In this document: piece after piece, positions 52,044 to 60,553 of the stretch | Numbering within the stretch: the first letter of the stretch is position 1 | How the letters are laid out: the number at the start of each line of letters is the position of its first letter | Assembly (NCBI RefSeq): GCF_010645065.1 | Contig: NZ_JAADZW010000008.1 | Span: 62,001 to 126,000, forward strand | Length of the DNA stretch: 64,000 bases | Source: Flavobacterium fluviatile | Lineage (GTDB): Bacteria > Bacteroidota > Bacteroidia > Flavobacteriales > Flavobacteriaceae | Direction of reading: 5' to 3' | Program-made: the position numbers and the translations under genes | Notes under the pieces: model-generated | The model's database searches: none | The model's input: only the letters and a program-made list of their open reading frames with translations | Told to the model about the DNA's origin: nothing

Positions 52044-53621
52044 ATGAACCGTTCCGAACAATTATCAAAACTACAAAAAAAACAAAATTGGGACGTTATA
52101 ATCATTGGCGGAGGAGCAAGCGGCCTGGGAACTGCTCTTGATGCAGCCAGCAGAGGTTACAAAACAATCTTACTCGAAGCAGTCGATTTTGCAAAAGGAA
52201 CTTCAAGCAGAAGTACAAAACTTGTTCATGGTGGCGTTCGTTATCTGGAACAGGGAAATGTAAGCCTGGTCATGGAGGCTTTAAAAGAAAGAGGTTTACT
52301 GGCTCAAAACGCCGGTCATTTGGTCAAAAATCAATCGTTTGTTATTCCGAATTACAATCGGTGGAGCGGATATTTTTACACAATCGGATTAAAAATTTAT
52401 GATTTACTGGCGGGCAGCTTAAGTTTAGGTGCTTCAAAATATATCTCAAAAGAAAAAACAATCAAAATGCTGCCGAATGTGCAGGAAAACGGATTGGTAA
52501 ACGGTGTACTCTATCATGACGGACAATTTGATGATTCACGATTAGCAATTAATCTCGCCCAAACTGCTGTAGAAAAAGGAGCTTGTGTCATTAATTATAT
52601 AAAAGTTATCAATCTGCTAAAAGATGATAAAGGATTGGTTATTGGCGTACAGGCAATAGATCAGGAAAGCGGAAACAAATACGACATAAAAGGTTCTGCC
52701 ATCATAAATGCTACAGGCGTTTTTACAAATGCCATAATGAAGCTCAATGATAAAGTATATAAAAAATATATCGTTCCGAGTCAGGGAATCCATTTAGTAT
52801 TTGACAAATCGTTTTTACCCGGTGATCACGCACTCATGATTCCGAAAACAAAAGACGGAAGGGTTTTATTTGCCGTTCCATGGCATAATCGGGTTGTCGT
52901 AGGCACAACAGATACCTTAATCAAAAGTCATAGTCTGGAACCTGTCGCTCTGGAAAGCGAAATTCAATTTGTTCTGGAAACAGCGCAACGATTTTTAGCA
53001 AAAAAACCAGACAGAGCCGATGTATTGTCTGTTTTTGCAGGTTTACGTCCGCTGGCTGCACCAAAAGAAGAAGGAAAAAGTACTAAAGAAGTTTCCAGAA
53101 GTCATAAAATCTTAGTTTCTAAAACCGGCTTAATTACCATTACAGGAGGAAAATGGACCACCTACAGAAAAATGGCTGAGGAAATTATCGATATAGCTAT
53201 CAAAACAGGAAAATTACCTAAAAAAGAATGTATAACTGAGCATCTGCCAATTCACGGTAACAAACCCACCACTACTGCTGATCGCGAAAATCATCTTTAT
53301 ATTTATGGTTCTGATATTCCTAAAATAACCGAATTACAACAAAACGAACCTGAATTAAACGAAAAATTGCATCCTGATCACGAATTTACAATGGCTGAAG
53401 TAGTCTGGGCTGTTCGCTATGAAATGGCAAGAACCGTTGATGATGTTTTAGCAAGACGCGTACGCTTATTATTCTTAGATGCGACTGCCGCAATTGAATC
53501 TTCTGAAAAAACAGCAAGGGTAATTGCAAAAGAATTAGGTCACGACGAAAATTGGATTTCTAAAGAGATTGCAGATTTCAAATCGATTTCTAAAGGATTT
53601 TTCCTTTCAGAATTCCGGTAA
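52044..53621 (+). CDS. glpD: Glycerol-3-phosphate dehydrogenase
   Basis: A 525-residue FAD enzyme. The dinucleotide motif VIIIGGGASGLGTALDAASRG and GTSSRSTKLVHGGVRYLEQG follow the GlpD pattern, with a C-terminal helical domain (EVVWAVRYEMARTVDDVLAR) typical of the respiratory enzyme. It oxidises glycerol 3-phosphate to dihydroxyacetone phosphate and feeds electrons to quinone. It stands alone; no glpK or glpF is beside it. Confidence 0.95.
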   Translation: MNRSEQLSKLQKKQNWDVIIIGGGASGLGTALDAASRGYKTILLEAVDFAKGTSSRSTKLVHGGVRYLEQGNVSLVMEALKERGLLAQNAGHLVKNQSFVIPNYNRWSGYFYTIGLKIYDLLAGSLSLGASKYISKEKTIKMLPNVQENGLVNGVLYHDGQFDDSRLAINLAQTAVEKGACVINYIKVINLLKDDKGLVIGVQAIDQESGNKYDIKGSAIINATGVFTNAIMKLNDKVYKKYIVPSQGIHLVFDKSFLPGDHALMIPKTKDGRVLFAVPWHNRVVVGTTDTLIKSHSLEPVALESEIQFVLETAQRFLAKKPDRADVLSVFAGLRPLAAPKEEGKSTKEVSRSHKILVSKTGLITITGGKWTTYRKMAEEIIDIAIKTGKLPKKECITEHLPIHGNKPTTTADRENHLYIYGSDIPKITELQQNEPELNEKLHPDHEFTMAEVVWAVRYEMARTVDDVLARRVRLLFLDATAAIESSEKTARVIAKELGHDENWISKEIADFKSISKGFFLSEFR

Positions 53622-53932
53622 AAATTTTCTAAGCAACTCAAAACAGTAGATTTTTCAAGTTTTGTTTTATTTATACACAAAAATTGACTTACAAAAAAAC
53701 GAGATTTCAGTTTAAAGAGAAAAGTAACACTCATTCACATTAATTTATAGTTAAATATTAAATTATCAAGTAGTTACACCTAAAAATATTTTAATTTTAA
53801 CCGTACGAAAATGCATTTATTTCATAGTGTTCTAACTGCATTTTTAAATCTTAACAAAAAATTAATAAAACATTTGTATATACAACAATTAAAAGTTATA
53901 CATTTGTATATACAAATTATACGCTTACAACT
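53622..53932. promoter_or_regulatory. Control region of the marR unit
   Basis: These 311 bp have no gene. The last 60 bp contain the two MarR-type operators and the promoter, listed separately; the first 240 bp are plain AT-rich DNA without a clear glpD terminator. Confidence 0.45.
53873..53916 (+). promoter_or_regulatory. Paired MarR-type operators overlapping the promoter
   Basis: TTTGTATATACAAC (53873-53886) and the perfect palindrome TTTGTATATACAAA (53903-53916) are spaced 30 bp centre to centre, three helical turns. The -7 box TACATTTG (53899-53906) overlaps the second, and the -33 TTTG (53873-53876) is part of the first. Binding at either site would block polymerase. The ATG is 16 bp after the second site. 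Confidence 0.8.
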
Positions 53933-54394
53933 ATGACAATTGAAGAGGTTATAAAAAGCACTGTTAAGATGGATAATGCGAAAAAAGTTATTCTGAATAT
54001 CATGTACACGCAAAATGTGATTCTGGATCATTTCAACGAGTTGATAAAACCGTATGATCTGTCCGGAGAACAATATAATGTACTTCGAATATTAAGAGGA
54101 CAAAAAGGAAATCCTGCCAATATGTGTGTAATACAGGAACGTATGCTGGCCAAAACCAGCAATACAACGAGACTGGTTGACAAACTGCTATTAAAAGAGT
54201 ATGTAACCCGAAATGTATGTCCGGGAAACAGAAGAAAAATCGAGGTTCTCATTACCCAGAAAGGATTGGACGTTTTAAAAGAATTAGACCCGAAGGTAGA
54301 TGAACACGAGCGTTTATTTGCTGACAACATAAGCCCTGAAGAATTAGAATTATTAAACCAATTATTAGAAAAGTACCGAACCCAAAAAAATTAA
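53933..54394 (+). CDS. MarR-family repressor
   Basis: A 153-residue MarR-type winged helix protein. The DNA-binding part is PYDLSGEQYNVLRILRGQKG, then CVIQERMLAKTSNTTRLVDK with the wing NRRKIEVLITQKG. MarR proteins bind palindromes as dimers and release them on binding phenols, oxidants or other ligands. Two palindromes in its own promoter mark autorepression. The nitroreductase begins 4 bp after the stop, so it controls an oxidoreductase/YceI unit. A cysteine at about position 62 (NMCVIQ) and another in VCPGN could sense oxidants; inference. Confidence 0.9.
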   Translation: MTIEEVIKSTVKMDNAKKVILNIMYTQNVILDHFNELIKPYDLSGEQYNVLRILRGQKGNPANMCVIQERMLAKTSNTTRLVDKLLLKEYVTRNVCPGNRRKIEVLITQKGLDVLKELDPKVDEHERLFADNISPEELELLNQLLEKYRTQKN

Positions 54395-54398
54395 TATC

Positions 54399-55031
54399 AT
54401 GAGTACACTATTAGACAATCTTAACTGGAGATATGCTACCAAAAAATTTGATGCAACCAAAAAAATCTCTGAAGCAGATTTAAATACTTTGAAAGAAGCT
54501 GTAAGATTAAGCGCTTCTTCATACGGGTTACAGCCATTCAAAGTGGTTATTGTAGAAAACCCGGAATTACGAGAAAAATTAAAAGCTGAAGCGTGGGGAC
54601 AAACTCAGATTACAGAAGCTTCTCACCTGCTTATCTTTGCCAATGACTTAAATCTTGATTCAAAATCAGTTGAAGCATACATTAAAAACATCAGCGAAAC
54701 CAGAAGTGTACCGGTAGAGGCTCTGGAAGGATTCAGCGGAATGATGAATAATGTTATTTCAAATCTGTCAAGTGAAGACAAAAATATCTGGACAGCAAAA
54801 CAAACTTACATTGCATTAGGAACATTATTAAGTGCTGCCGCAGAACTAAGAATAGATGCTACACCTATGGAGGGTTTTAGTGCCCCTGCTTTTAATGAAA
54901 TATTAGGTTTTGACAAACTTGGATTAAATGCTTCGGTAATAGCAACTCTTGGTTACAGACATGAAGAGGACGATGCTCAGCATTATAAAAAAGTCAGAAA
55001 ATCTCAGGAAGAATTATTTATTACATTATAA
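54399..55031 (+). CDS. Nitroreductase-family NAD(P)H oxidoreductase
   Basis: A 210-residue flavin enzyme of the NfsB type. NWRYATKKFDATKKISEADL with VRLSASSYGLQPFKVVIVE is the FMN-binding start, TYIALGTLLSAAAELRIDATPMEGF is the conserved middle part, and NASVIATLGYRHEEDD ends the domain. It reduces quinones or nitro compounds. It is the second gene of the MarR-led operon and is 33 bp from yceI. Confidence 0.9.
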   Translation: MSTLLDNLNWRYATKKFDATKKISEADLNTLKEAVRLSASSYGLQPFKVVIVENPELREKLKAEAWGQTQITEASHLLIFANDLNLDSKSVEAYIKNISETRSVPVEALEGFSGMMNNVISNLSSEDKNIWTAKQTYIALGTLLSAAAELRIDATPMEGFSAPAFNEILGFDKLGLNASVIATLGYRHEEDDAQHYKKVRKSQEELFITL

Positions 55032-55064
55032 TTATTAATAACAATCAAAATCAATTTTAACAAC

Positions 55065-55631
55065 ATGAAAAATTTAAAAACAATTGCAATAGCATTATTT
55101 GTAGCAGTAGCGTCAGTTTCAGTAAACGCACAAACAAAAAAAATCGATGTAAAAGCATCTACTATCAAATGGGTAGGTAAAAAAGTAACAGGAGAGCACT
55201 CTGGAACTGTAAACTTCAAGGATGGTGCTGTAGTACTTAAAGGAAATAAATTAAAAGGAGGAAGTTTTACAGTAGATATGACTTCTATAAACGCTACTGA
55301 TTTAACTGGAGAATACCAGCAAAAATTAAACGGGCATTTAAAAAATGAAGATTTCTTTGGAACAGATAAATATCCTACGGCAAAATTAGTTTTCAAAACT
55401 ATAGGAGCTAAAGCAACTGATGTTTATACAGTAACTGCAGATTTAACGATCAAAGGAATTACAAAACCTGTAACTTTTGATATGACTGTAAAAGGAAATA
55501 CCGCTACAACTGCTTTCAAAGTTGACAGAACTAAATACGATATCAAATACAACTCTGGTAACTTCTTCGAAAATTTAGGAGACAAAACTATCAATGACGA
55601 TTTCGAACTGGATGTAACCTTAAAATTCTAA
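55065..55631 (+). CDS. YceI-family periplasmic lipid-binding protein
   Basis: A 188-residue protein with signal peptide (AIALFVAVASVSVNAQ). The body is a lipocalin-like barrel of the YceI family: KWVGKKVTGEHSGTVNFKDG, GGSFTVDMTSINATDL, ADLTIKGITKPVTFDMTVKG and FDVDRTKYDIKYNSG-like end. Members bind polyisoprenoids such as quinone chains. Its link with a nitroreductase and MarR suggests a response to quinone-like stress, a reasonable inference. A strong terminator follows. Confidence 0.92.
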   Translation: MKNLKTIAIALFVAVASVSVNAQTKKIDVKASTIKWVGKKVTGEHSGTVNFKDGAVVLKGNKLKGGSFTVDMTSINATDLTGEYQQKLNGHLKNEDFFGTDKYPTAKLVFKTIGAKATDVYTVTADLTIKGITKPVTFDMTVKGNTATTAFKVDRTKYDIKYNSGNFFENLGDKTINDDFELDVTLKF

Positions 55632-55663
55632 TATTTCAGGCTTACTAACGTAGAAATTCAGGA

Positions 55664-55698
55664 AACCCCGGCAATTTAACTGCCGGGGTTCTTTTTTT
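55664..55698 (+). terminator. Strong terminator after yceI
   Basis: AACCCCGGCA (55664-55673) pairs with TGCCGGGGTT (55681-55690) over a 7-nt loop, followed by C and T7. Confidence 0.92.
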
Positions 55699-55777
55699 AC
55701 AACATAATAATAATGTTCTTAATACTCAGGTAACCCTTTCGTAACAAAGCACTGCATTTTGATTAACATTCAGCCTC

Positions 55778-55785
55778 TAATTTTG
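55778..55785 (+). promoter_or_regulatory. -7 element of the secreted beta-helix gene
   Basis: TAATTTTG matches TAnnTTTG, 52 bp before the ATG. A TTTG lies upstream, but only 16 bp away. Confidence 0.4.
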
Positions 55786-55837
55786 GCCGTATTAAAAAAC
55801 ATTAAAAGTCAAAAACTAGAAATCAAAAATTGTAGTT

Positions 55838-57115
55838 ATGAAAACTAAATTACTCATTGCCATTATAACACTTATCAGCACATTTTCTCTTGAGGCACAA
55901 CAGCAAAAAGGAATTACAGGAACATCAAACTGGATGAATAACTGGACCAATTTTAAACCAGTCAATACAGAATATAACGAAGCTACAAATATAATTGCAG
56001 GAACAATTGACAAAGACACCAAACTAACCAAACGCAATACTTATCAGCTTGTTGGCATTGTTTACGTAACCAATAATGCTGTCCTTACCATCGAACCCGG
56101 AACAGTTATCAGAGGCGATGACAAAACCTGCGGAACATTAGTAATTACAAATGGTGCAAAAATTATGGCAGAAGGTTTAGAAACGGATCCTATTATTTTT
56201 ACTTCAAACAAAGAAATTACAGAGAGAAGACCTGGTGACTGGGGCGGAATTATTGTTCTGGGAAAGGCTCCTATCAATAAATTAGGCGGAATAAGTACAT
56301 TGCCTTTCAACTTAGATCCGATATTAAACCATTATGGAGGACAGGATGCAGAAGATAATTCAGGAATATTAAAATATGTACGCATTGAATATTCAGGCAG
56401 AAAATTAAGTGCTTTAAAAGAACTTAACGGACTCTCATTAGCCGGGGTTGGAAGAAAAACAGTTTTAAGCAATATCCAGATCAGCTATTCTAATGACGAT
56501 TCTTTTGAATGCTACGGAGGCGATCTTAATATGAATAACTTGATTTCGTACCGAACTACAGATGATGATTTTGATTTTACCCAGGGAGCACAAATCAATA
56601 TCAGCAACAGTATCGCTATCCGTCATCCTTTCTCGTCTGATATTTCAGGTTCAAGATGTTTTGAAGTTGATTCATACGACAAAATTGAAAACACGGACAT
56701 GACTAAAAAAATGACTAAAATTAATGCCGCCAACATCACACTGGTGAACCTTGAAGAAAACAATCAGGGATTGGTTCGTGAATCTGCTTACATTGGAGAA
56801 AATACTTTTTTCAGCTTAACCAACAGCGTTGTTTCAGGTTTTAGCCCTTTTGTGCTTTTAAATGGAAATATTGGAAACGGGAATGAGAATTTATCAAAAA
56901 TTACATTAAAAAACATCATGTCCAACAACTGTAATGGTGCAATCCTAAGCGAATCTTCAAGCAATGATGCCGGAATTAAAAACTGGTACAGCAATCATGA
57001 ATTTGCAATAGAATCTACAAAAATAAAAAGCAACGAATTATTCATAATGCCAAATATTAAAGGAAATCCCGACTTTAGAACAAAAATAAACAATGCTGTT
57101 GCAAGCGGGAAATAA
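55838..57115 (+). CDS. Secreted parallel beta-helix protein of unknown function
   Basis: A 425-residue protein with signal peptide (LISTFSLEAQ). Repeated beta-helix-like turns run from VYVTNNAVLTIEPGTVIRGD through GTLVITNGAKIMAEGLETDP and IFTSNKEI, with GDWGGIIVLGKAPINK and KYVRIEYSG. This pattern is common in surface or secreted proteins annotated as T9SS-linked in Bacteroidota, but no C-terminal T9SS sorting domain is visible; it ends NNAVASGK. The function is not known. It has no operon partners, and the trp promoter begins about 100 bp after it. Confidence 0.75.
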   Translation: MKTKLLIAIITLISTFSLEAQQQKGITGTSNWMNNWTNFKPVNTEYNEATNIIAGTIDKDTKLTKRNTYQLVGIVYVTNNAVLTIEPGTVIRGDDKTCGTLVITNGAKIMAEGLETDPIIFTSNKEITERRPGDWGGIIVLGKAPINKLGGISTLPFNLDPILNHYGGQDAEDNSGILKYVRIEYSGRKLSALKELNGLSLAGVGRKTVLSNIQISYSNDDSFECYGGDLNMNNLISYRTTDDDFDFTQGAQINISNSIAIRHPFSSDISGSRCFEVDSYDKIENTDMTKKMTKINAANITLVNLEENNQGLVRESAYIGENTFFSLTNSVVSGFSPFVLLNGNIGNGNENLSKITLKNIMSNNCNGAILSESSSNDAGIKNWYSNHEFAIESTKIKSNELFIMPNIKGNPDFRTKINNAVASGK

Positions 57116-57216
57116 GCAATTAAAATCTATTTGTTGTTTTTAGATATTTAACAAATTTATAAATTAAGAAAAGTTTTTTTTTTGATTTGAATGCATTCTA
57201 ATTCAAATTACATTTA

Positions 57217-57224
57217 TATATTTG
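57217..57224 (+). promoter_or_regulatory. -7 element of the trp operon
   Basis: TATATTTG matches TAnnTTTG and lies 18 bp before the leader peptide ATG. The -33 region is poorly defined. Confidence 0.55.
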
Positions 57225-57242
57225 CCTTATCAAAATAAGATT

Positions 57243-57299
57243 ATGAAAATTACAATGAACAATACTTGGTGGTGGAAGAATTTACGTCAGACGTCGTGA
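57243..57299 (+). CDS. trpL: trp leader peptide
   Basis: An 18-codon frame, MKITMNNTWWWKNLRQTS, with three consecutive Trp codons at codons 9-11 (57267-57275). It lies between the trp promoter and a terminator, ahead of trpE. Ribosomes stalled at the Trp codons would leave GTCGTGA (57293-57299) free. This segment pairs with TCACGAC (57349-57355) of the terminator. The design is the classical attenuator; the gene is too short for ordinary gene finders. No Shine-Dalgarno sequence is needed in this group. Confidence 0.88.
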   Translation: MKITMNNTWWWKNLRQTS

Positions 57300-57355
57300 A
57301 CAAAGCTTCCTATGGTATTGTAAAACTATAAATATAAAAGGCTTGTCATCACGAC
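57293..57355 (+). promoter_or_regulatory. Antiterminator of the trp attenuator
   Basis: GTCGTGA (57293-57299) pairs with TCACGAC (57349-57355), and AAGC (57303-57306) with GCTT (57341-57344). This structure uses the arms of the terminator and therefore excludes it. Its left arm overlaps the leader stop codon, so a ribosome finishing the leader blocks it. Confidence 0.8.
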
Positions 57356-57370
57356 AGGCCTTTTTTTTTA
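57336..57370 (+). terminator. trp attenuator terminator
   Basis: AAAAGGCTTGTC (57336-57347) pairs with GACAGGCCTTTT (57353-57364), with one G-U pair over a 5-nt loop, followed by a run of T. Confidence 0.88.
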
Positions 57371-57395
57371 TTTTAAAAAAACCAGGAATTTCAAA

Positions 57396-57617
57396 ATACA
57401 GACGGAAAAATTTCATACAGACGAAAAATTTCGTACAGACGGAAAATTTCGTACAGACGGAAAATTTCGTACAGACTTGGAATTTCGTACAGACGGGGAA
57501 TTTCGTACAGACGGGATTTCGTACAGACGGGAATTTCATACAGACGGGAATTTCATACAGACGGGAATTTCATACAGACGGGAATTTCGTACAGACGGGT
57601 TTGAAACCCGTCTGTAC
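57396..57617. repeat. Tandem TTTCGTACAGACGG array ending in a perfect palindrome
   Basis: Twelve copies of a roughly 16-bp unit (core TTTCRTACAGACGG) fill 57396-57600. The last unit forms one arm of GTACAGACGGGTTT/AAACCCGTCTGTAC (57589-57617), a perfect 14-bp inverted repeat. The array lies between the attenuator and trpE. Open frames through it in several phases are by-products of the repeat. Confidence 0.85.
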
Positions 57618-57641
57618 CTACCATTAACAAAAAATAAAAAA

Positions 57642-59051
57642 ATGAAAAAAATGAAAAATTTCACTCTTAATACGCACTATAAACAAATTCTGGCAGACAC
57701 TATTACGCCGGTGAGCATTTATTTTAAAATCAGGGACAAATTCCCTAATAGCCTTTTACTGGAAAGTAGTGACTATCACGGAAATGACAATAGCTTCTCA
57801 TACATCTGCTGCAACCCGATCGCCACTATTAAAATTGAAAACGAAATTATTACGAAAACTTTCCCTGACGGAGCAGCGGAACAAATTTCAATTGATGCAT
57901 CAACCAATATTCCGAAAGTAATACAGCAATTTTCGAGTCAGTTTAAATCCGAGAAAAACGATTTTAAGTTTATTAACAATGGTTTGTTCGGATATATTTC
58001 TTACGATGCTGTCCGTTATTTCGAAAAGGTAGAAATTGCAAAAAAGGATTCAGCAACCTTAATTCCGGATGTTTTTTATGCGGTTTACCAAAACATTATT
58101 GCCATCAATCATTTCAAAAACGAAGCGTATATTTTTTGCCATAGTGTTGACGGAAGAAACAATATTTCAGAAATCGAACAGCTATTGCAATCCCGAAATA
58201 TTGCTTCTTATAAATTTACTAAAGAAGGCGAAGGTTTCTCGAACTTAACCGATGATGAATTTAAACACAATGTAGCCTTAGCCAAAAAACACTGTTTCCG
58301 TGGAGACGTTTTTCAATTGGTTCTTTCGCGTCGTTTTACGCAAGGCTTCAAAGGCGATGAATTTAATGTGTACCGTGCTTTAAGAAGCATCAACCCATCT
58401 CCGTATTTATTCTTTTTTGATTATGGGGATTTCAAAATATTTGGTTCTTCGCCTGAAGCCCAAATTATTGTAAAAAACAGAAAAGCCGAAATTCACCCTA
58501 TAGCCGGAACTTTCAGAAGAACAGGAAATGATGAAAAAGATGCTGAACTGGCAAAAAAATTATCCGAAGATAAAAAAGAAAACAGCGAACACGTAATGCT
58601 GGTTGATCTGGCGAGAAACGATCTAAGCCGAAATGGTCATGATGTTAACGTAGAAAGATACAGAGAAGTTCAGTTTTTCTCACACGTTATACACCTTGTT
58701 TCAAAAGTTACGGGGCACTTACACGATAAAGCTACAACAATGCAGGTAGTTGCCGACACTTTTCCGGCAGGAACTTTAAGCGGCGCCCCAAAACACAGAG
58801 CGATGCAACTGATTGAAGACTACGAAAAAACAAATCGTAATTTCTACGGCGGTGCAATTGGCTTTATGGATTTTGAAGGCAATTTCAACCATGCGATTAT
58901 GATTCGTACTTTTCTTTCAAAAAACCATCAGTTGCATTGTCAGGCCGGAGCAGGCATTGTAGCAAGTTCTGATGAAGAAAGTGAGATGCAGGAAGTTTAC
59001 AATAAATTAAGGGCATTGAATACAGCTTTGGAAATGGCTGAAAGAATTTAA
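57642..59051 (+). CDS. trpE: Anthranilate synthase component I
   Basis: A 469-residue TrpE starting at the ATG at 57642 (MKKMKNFTLNTHYK) or the one at 57651. The longer reading from a TTG at 57477 is only translation of the upstream repeat array. Visible motifs are LLESSDYHGNDNSFSYIC near the N-terminus, HPIAGTFRRTGNDEKDAELA, VMLVDLARNDLSRNG, and PAGTLSGAPKHRAMQLIEDY with GAIGFMDFEGNFNHAIMIRT. It makes anthranilate from chorismate with TrpG. It is the first enzyme gene after the attenuator. Confidence 0.96.
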   Translation: MKKMKNFTLNTHYKQILADTITPVSIYFKIRDKFPNSLLLESSDYHGNDNSFSYICCNPIATIKIENEIITKTFPDGAAEQISIDASTNIPKVIQQFSSQFKSEKNDFKFINNGLFGYISYDAVRYFEKVEIAKKDSATLIPDVFYAVYQNIIAINHFKNEAYIFCHSVDGRNNISEIEQLLQSRNIASYKFTKEGEGFSNLTDDEFKHNVALAKKHCFRGDVFQLVLSRRFTQGFKGDEFNVYRALRSINPSPYLFFFDYGDFKIFGSSPEAQIIVKNRKAEIHPIAGTFRRTGNDEKDAELAKKLSEDKKENSEHVMLVDLARNDLSRNGHDVNVERYREVQFFSHVIHLVSKVTGHLHDKATTMQVVADTFPAGTLSGAPKHRAMQLIEDYEKTNRNFYGGAIGFMDFEGNFNHAIMIRTFLSKNHQLHCQAGAGIVASSDEESEMQEVYNKLRALNTALEMAERI

Positions 59052-59054
59052 AAA

Positions 59055-59444
59055 ATGGGACAAATTAAAATATTTGGTATCCGAAAGGAACTTCATCCGA
59101 TAAGGGAGAAAGTATCAGAAATTTTAAGCGAATGTATGTTTGAAGCATTTCAGTTTCCAAAAGAAAAAAAGGCACATCGTTTTATTTATATTGAAGAAGA
59201 CAGCTTTTTTTATTTTGAAGGAAGAACAAGCAAACATACCATTATAGAAATTAGTTGTTTTGAAGGAAGGAGTATCGAATCAAAAAAGAAATTATATCAG
59301 TTGATTTTTGAAAAATTTGAAACGCTGTTAAATATTACTCCCATGGATGTGGAGATTACACTATTTGAAACTCCAATGCATAACTGGGGAATTCGCGGTA
59401 AAAGTGCTGATGAACTTATTTTAAATTATAAAATTAACGTATAA
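59055..59444 (+). CDS. Tautomerase-like protein
   Basis: A 129-residue protein whose second residue is glycine (MGQIKIFGIRKELHPIREKV), not the catalytic Pro1 of classical tautomerases. HNWGIRGKSADELILNYKI closes it, as in the Tautomerase_2 (PF14552) group of stand-alone small proteins. The absence of proline leaves catalysis doubtful. It lies 3 bp after trpE and probably shares its mRNA. No role in tryptophan synthesis is known to me. Confidence 0.75.
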   Translation: MGQIKIFGIRKELHPIREKVSEILSECMFEAFQFPKEKKAHRFIYIEEDSFFYFEGRTSKHTIIEISCFEGRSIESKKKLYQLIFEKFETLLNITPMDVEITLFETPMHNWGIRGKSADELILNYKINV

Positions 59445-59449
59445 ATAAA

Positions 59450-59890
59450 ATGAAAAAATACATTTACTTTTTGGCTGTCATGTTGCTTTCTGTTTCTTGC
59501 GAAAATTCAAAAACAATTCCGTTAACAGGAACCTGGCGCCTTATATCAGCAGAAACAACCGAAAATGATTCCACTTTTTCGACTTTCAATCCAAAGACAA
59601 AAATGATTAAAATTATAAATGAAACGCATTTTGCTTTTTTCAATCATGATTTAAAGAATGGTAAAGATTCAACAAATGCTGTATTCTTTGGCGGAGGTGG
59701 AAAATACACATTAAAAGACAGTATTTACACCGAAAACCTTGAATATTTCAATAACCGCCAATGGGAGAACAACCAGTTTGAATTTGTGGTAAAAATCCAA
59801 AATGACACCTTAATTCAGGAAGGAATCGAAAAATTAGAAAAATTAGGAATAAACCGGATTATCACTGAAAAATACGTTCGGGAAAAATAA
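59450..59890 (+). CDS. Lipocalin-like lipoprotein
   Basis: A 146-residue protein with lipobox (AVMLLSVSCENS). The body has the LTGTWRLISAETTENDSTFS opening and beta-strand pattern of lipocalin-like domains found in Bacteroidota. I do not assign a ligand. It sits in the trp operon 5 bp after the tautomerase-like gene and is followed by the first GTTTCAGG stem-loop. Confidence 0.75.
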   Translation: MKKYIYFLAVMLLSVSCENSKTIPLTGTWRLISAETTENDSTFSTFNPKTKMIKIINETHFAFFNHDLKNGKDSTNAVFFGGGGKYTLKDSIYTENLEYFNNRQWENNQFEFVVKIQNDTLIQEGIEKLEKLGINRIITEKYVREK

Positions 59891-59899
59891 ATAAAAATT

Positions 59900-59967
59900 A
59901 GTTTCAGTTTTCAAGTTTCAGGCTTCAAGTTTGAAACGTGAAACAAAGAAAACCTGAAACCTGAAAC
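59900..59967. repeat. GTTTCAGG/CCTGAAAC stem-loop, copy 1
   Basis: Left arm GTTTCAG...CAAGTTTCAGG...TTCAAG and right arm GAAACCTGAAACAAA around GAAACGTGAAAC. It fills the gap before trpG. Confidence 0.75.
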
Positions 59968-59977
59968 AAATAAGATT

Positions 59978-60544
59978 ATGAAAAAGATTTTAGTTATAGA
60001 CAATTATGATAGTTTCACTTACAACTTAGTACACTATCTGGAAGATTTAAAATGTGAAGTAACCGTTTACAGAAACGATGAATTTGATATTGACGAAATT
60101 GCTTCTTTCGATAAAATATTACTTTCTCCAGGACCAGGAATCCCGGATGAAGCAGGTTTACTGAAAGATGTAATTCGTAAATATGCCCCAACAAAAAGCA
60201 TTTTAGGTGTTTGCTTAGGACAGCAGGCTATTGGAGAAGTTTTTGGAGGAACACTTTCAAATCTTGATAAAGTTTACCACGGTGTTGCTACAAATGTAAA
60301 AAAAGCAGTTACAGACGAATCATTATTTGAAGGTCTTGAAGATGAATTCGAAGTAGGCCGTTATCACTCCTGGGTGGTGAATGCCGACTTGCCTGAGGTT
60401 TTAGAAGCAACTTCATTTGAAGAAAATGGCCAGGTGATGTCCCTACGCCATAAAACATACGATGTCCGAGGCGTGCAATTTCACCCGGAAAGTGTTTTAA
60501 CACCTAACGGAAAAAGGATTTTAGAGAACTGGATTAAGGGTTAA
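59978..60544 (+). CDS. trpG: Anthranilate synthase component II (glutamine amidotransferase)
   Basis: A 188-residue class I amidotransferase. IDNYDSFTYNLVHYLEDL starts it, the catalytic cysteine is in GVCLGQQAIGEVFGG, LSPGPGIPDEAG is the oxyanion part and VQFHPESVLTPNG holds the His/Glu pair. It supplies ammonia to TrpE. A role as PabA is also possible in organisms with one amidotransferase. Its position in the trp operon supports TrpG. Confidence 0.95.
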   Translation: MKKILVIDNYDSFTYNLVHYLEDLKCEVTVYRNDEFDIDEIASFDKILLSPGPGIPDEAGLLKDVIRKYAPTKSILGVCLGQQAIGEVFGGTLSNLDKVYHGVATNVKKAVTDESLFEGLEDEFEVGRYHSWVVNADLPEVLEATSFEENGQVMSLRHKTYDVRGVQFHPESVLTPNGKRILENWIKG

Positions 60545-60553
60545 TTATTTTTG

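Noticed and set aside
53582..53591. AAATCGATTT inside glpD as a LacI-type operator
   Set aside because: It is in coding sequence, lacks the flanking TGTA/TRCA and is not near a promoter.
57282..57627. Overlapping open frames on both strands through the trp leader region (repeats such as FVQTENFVQT and CTKFPVCTKF)
   Set aside because: They only translate the 16-bp TTTCGTACAGACGG tandem array; no start context or family match.
57477..57641. A longer trpE beginning at TTG 57477
   Set aside because: The added 55 residues are repeat translation; the family N-terminus starts at 57642 or 57651.
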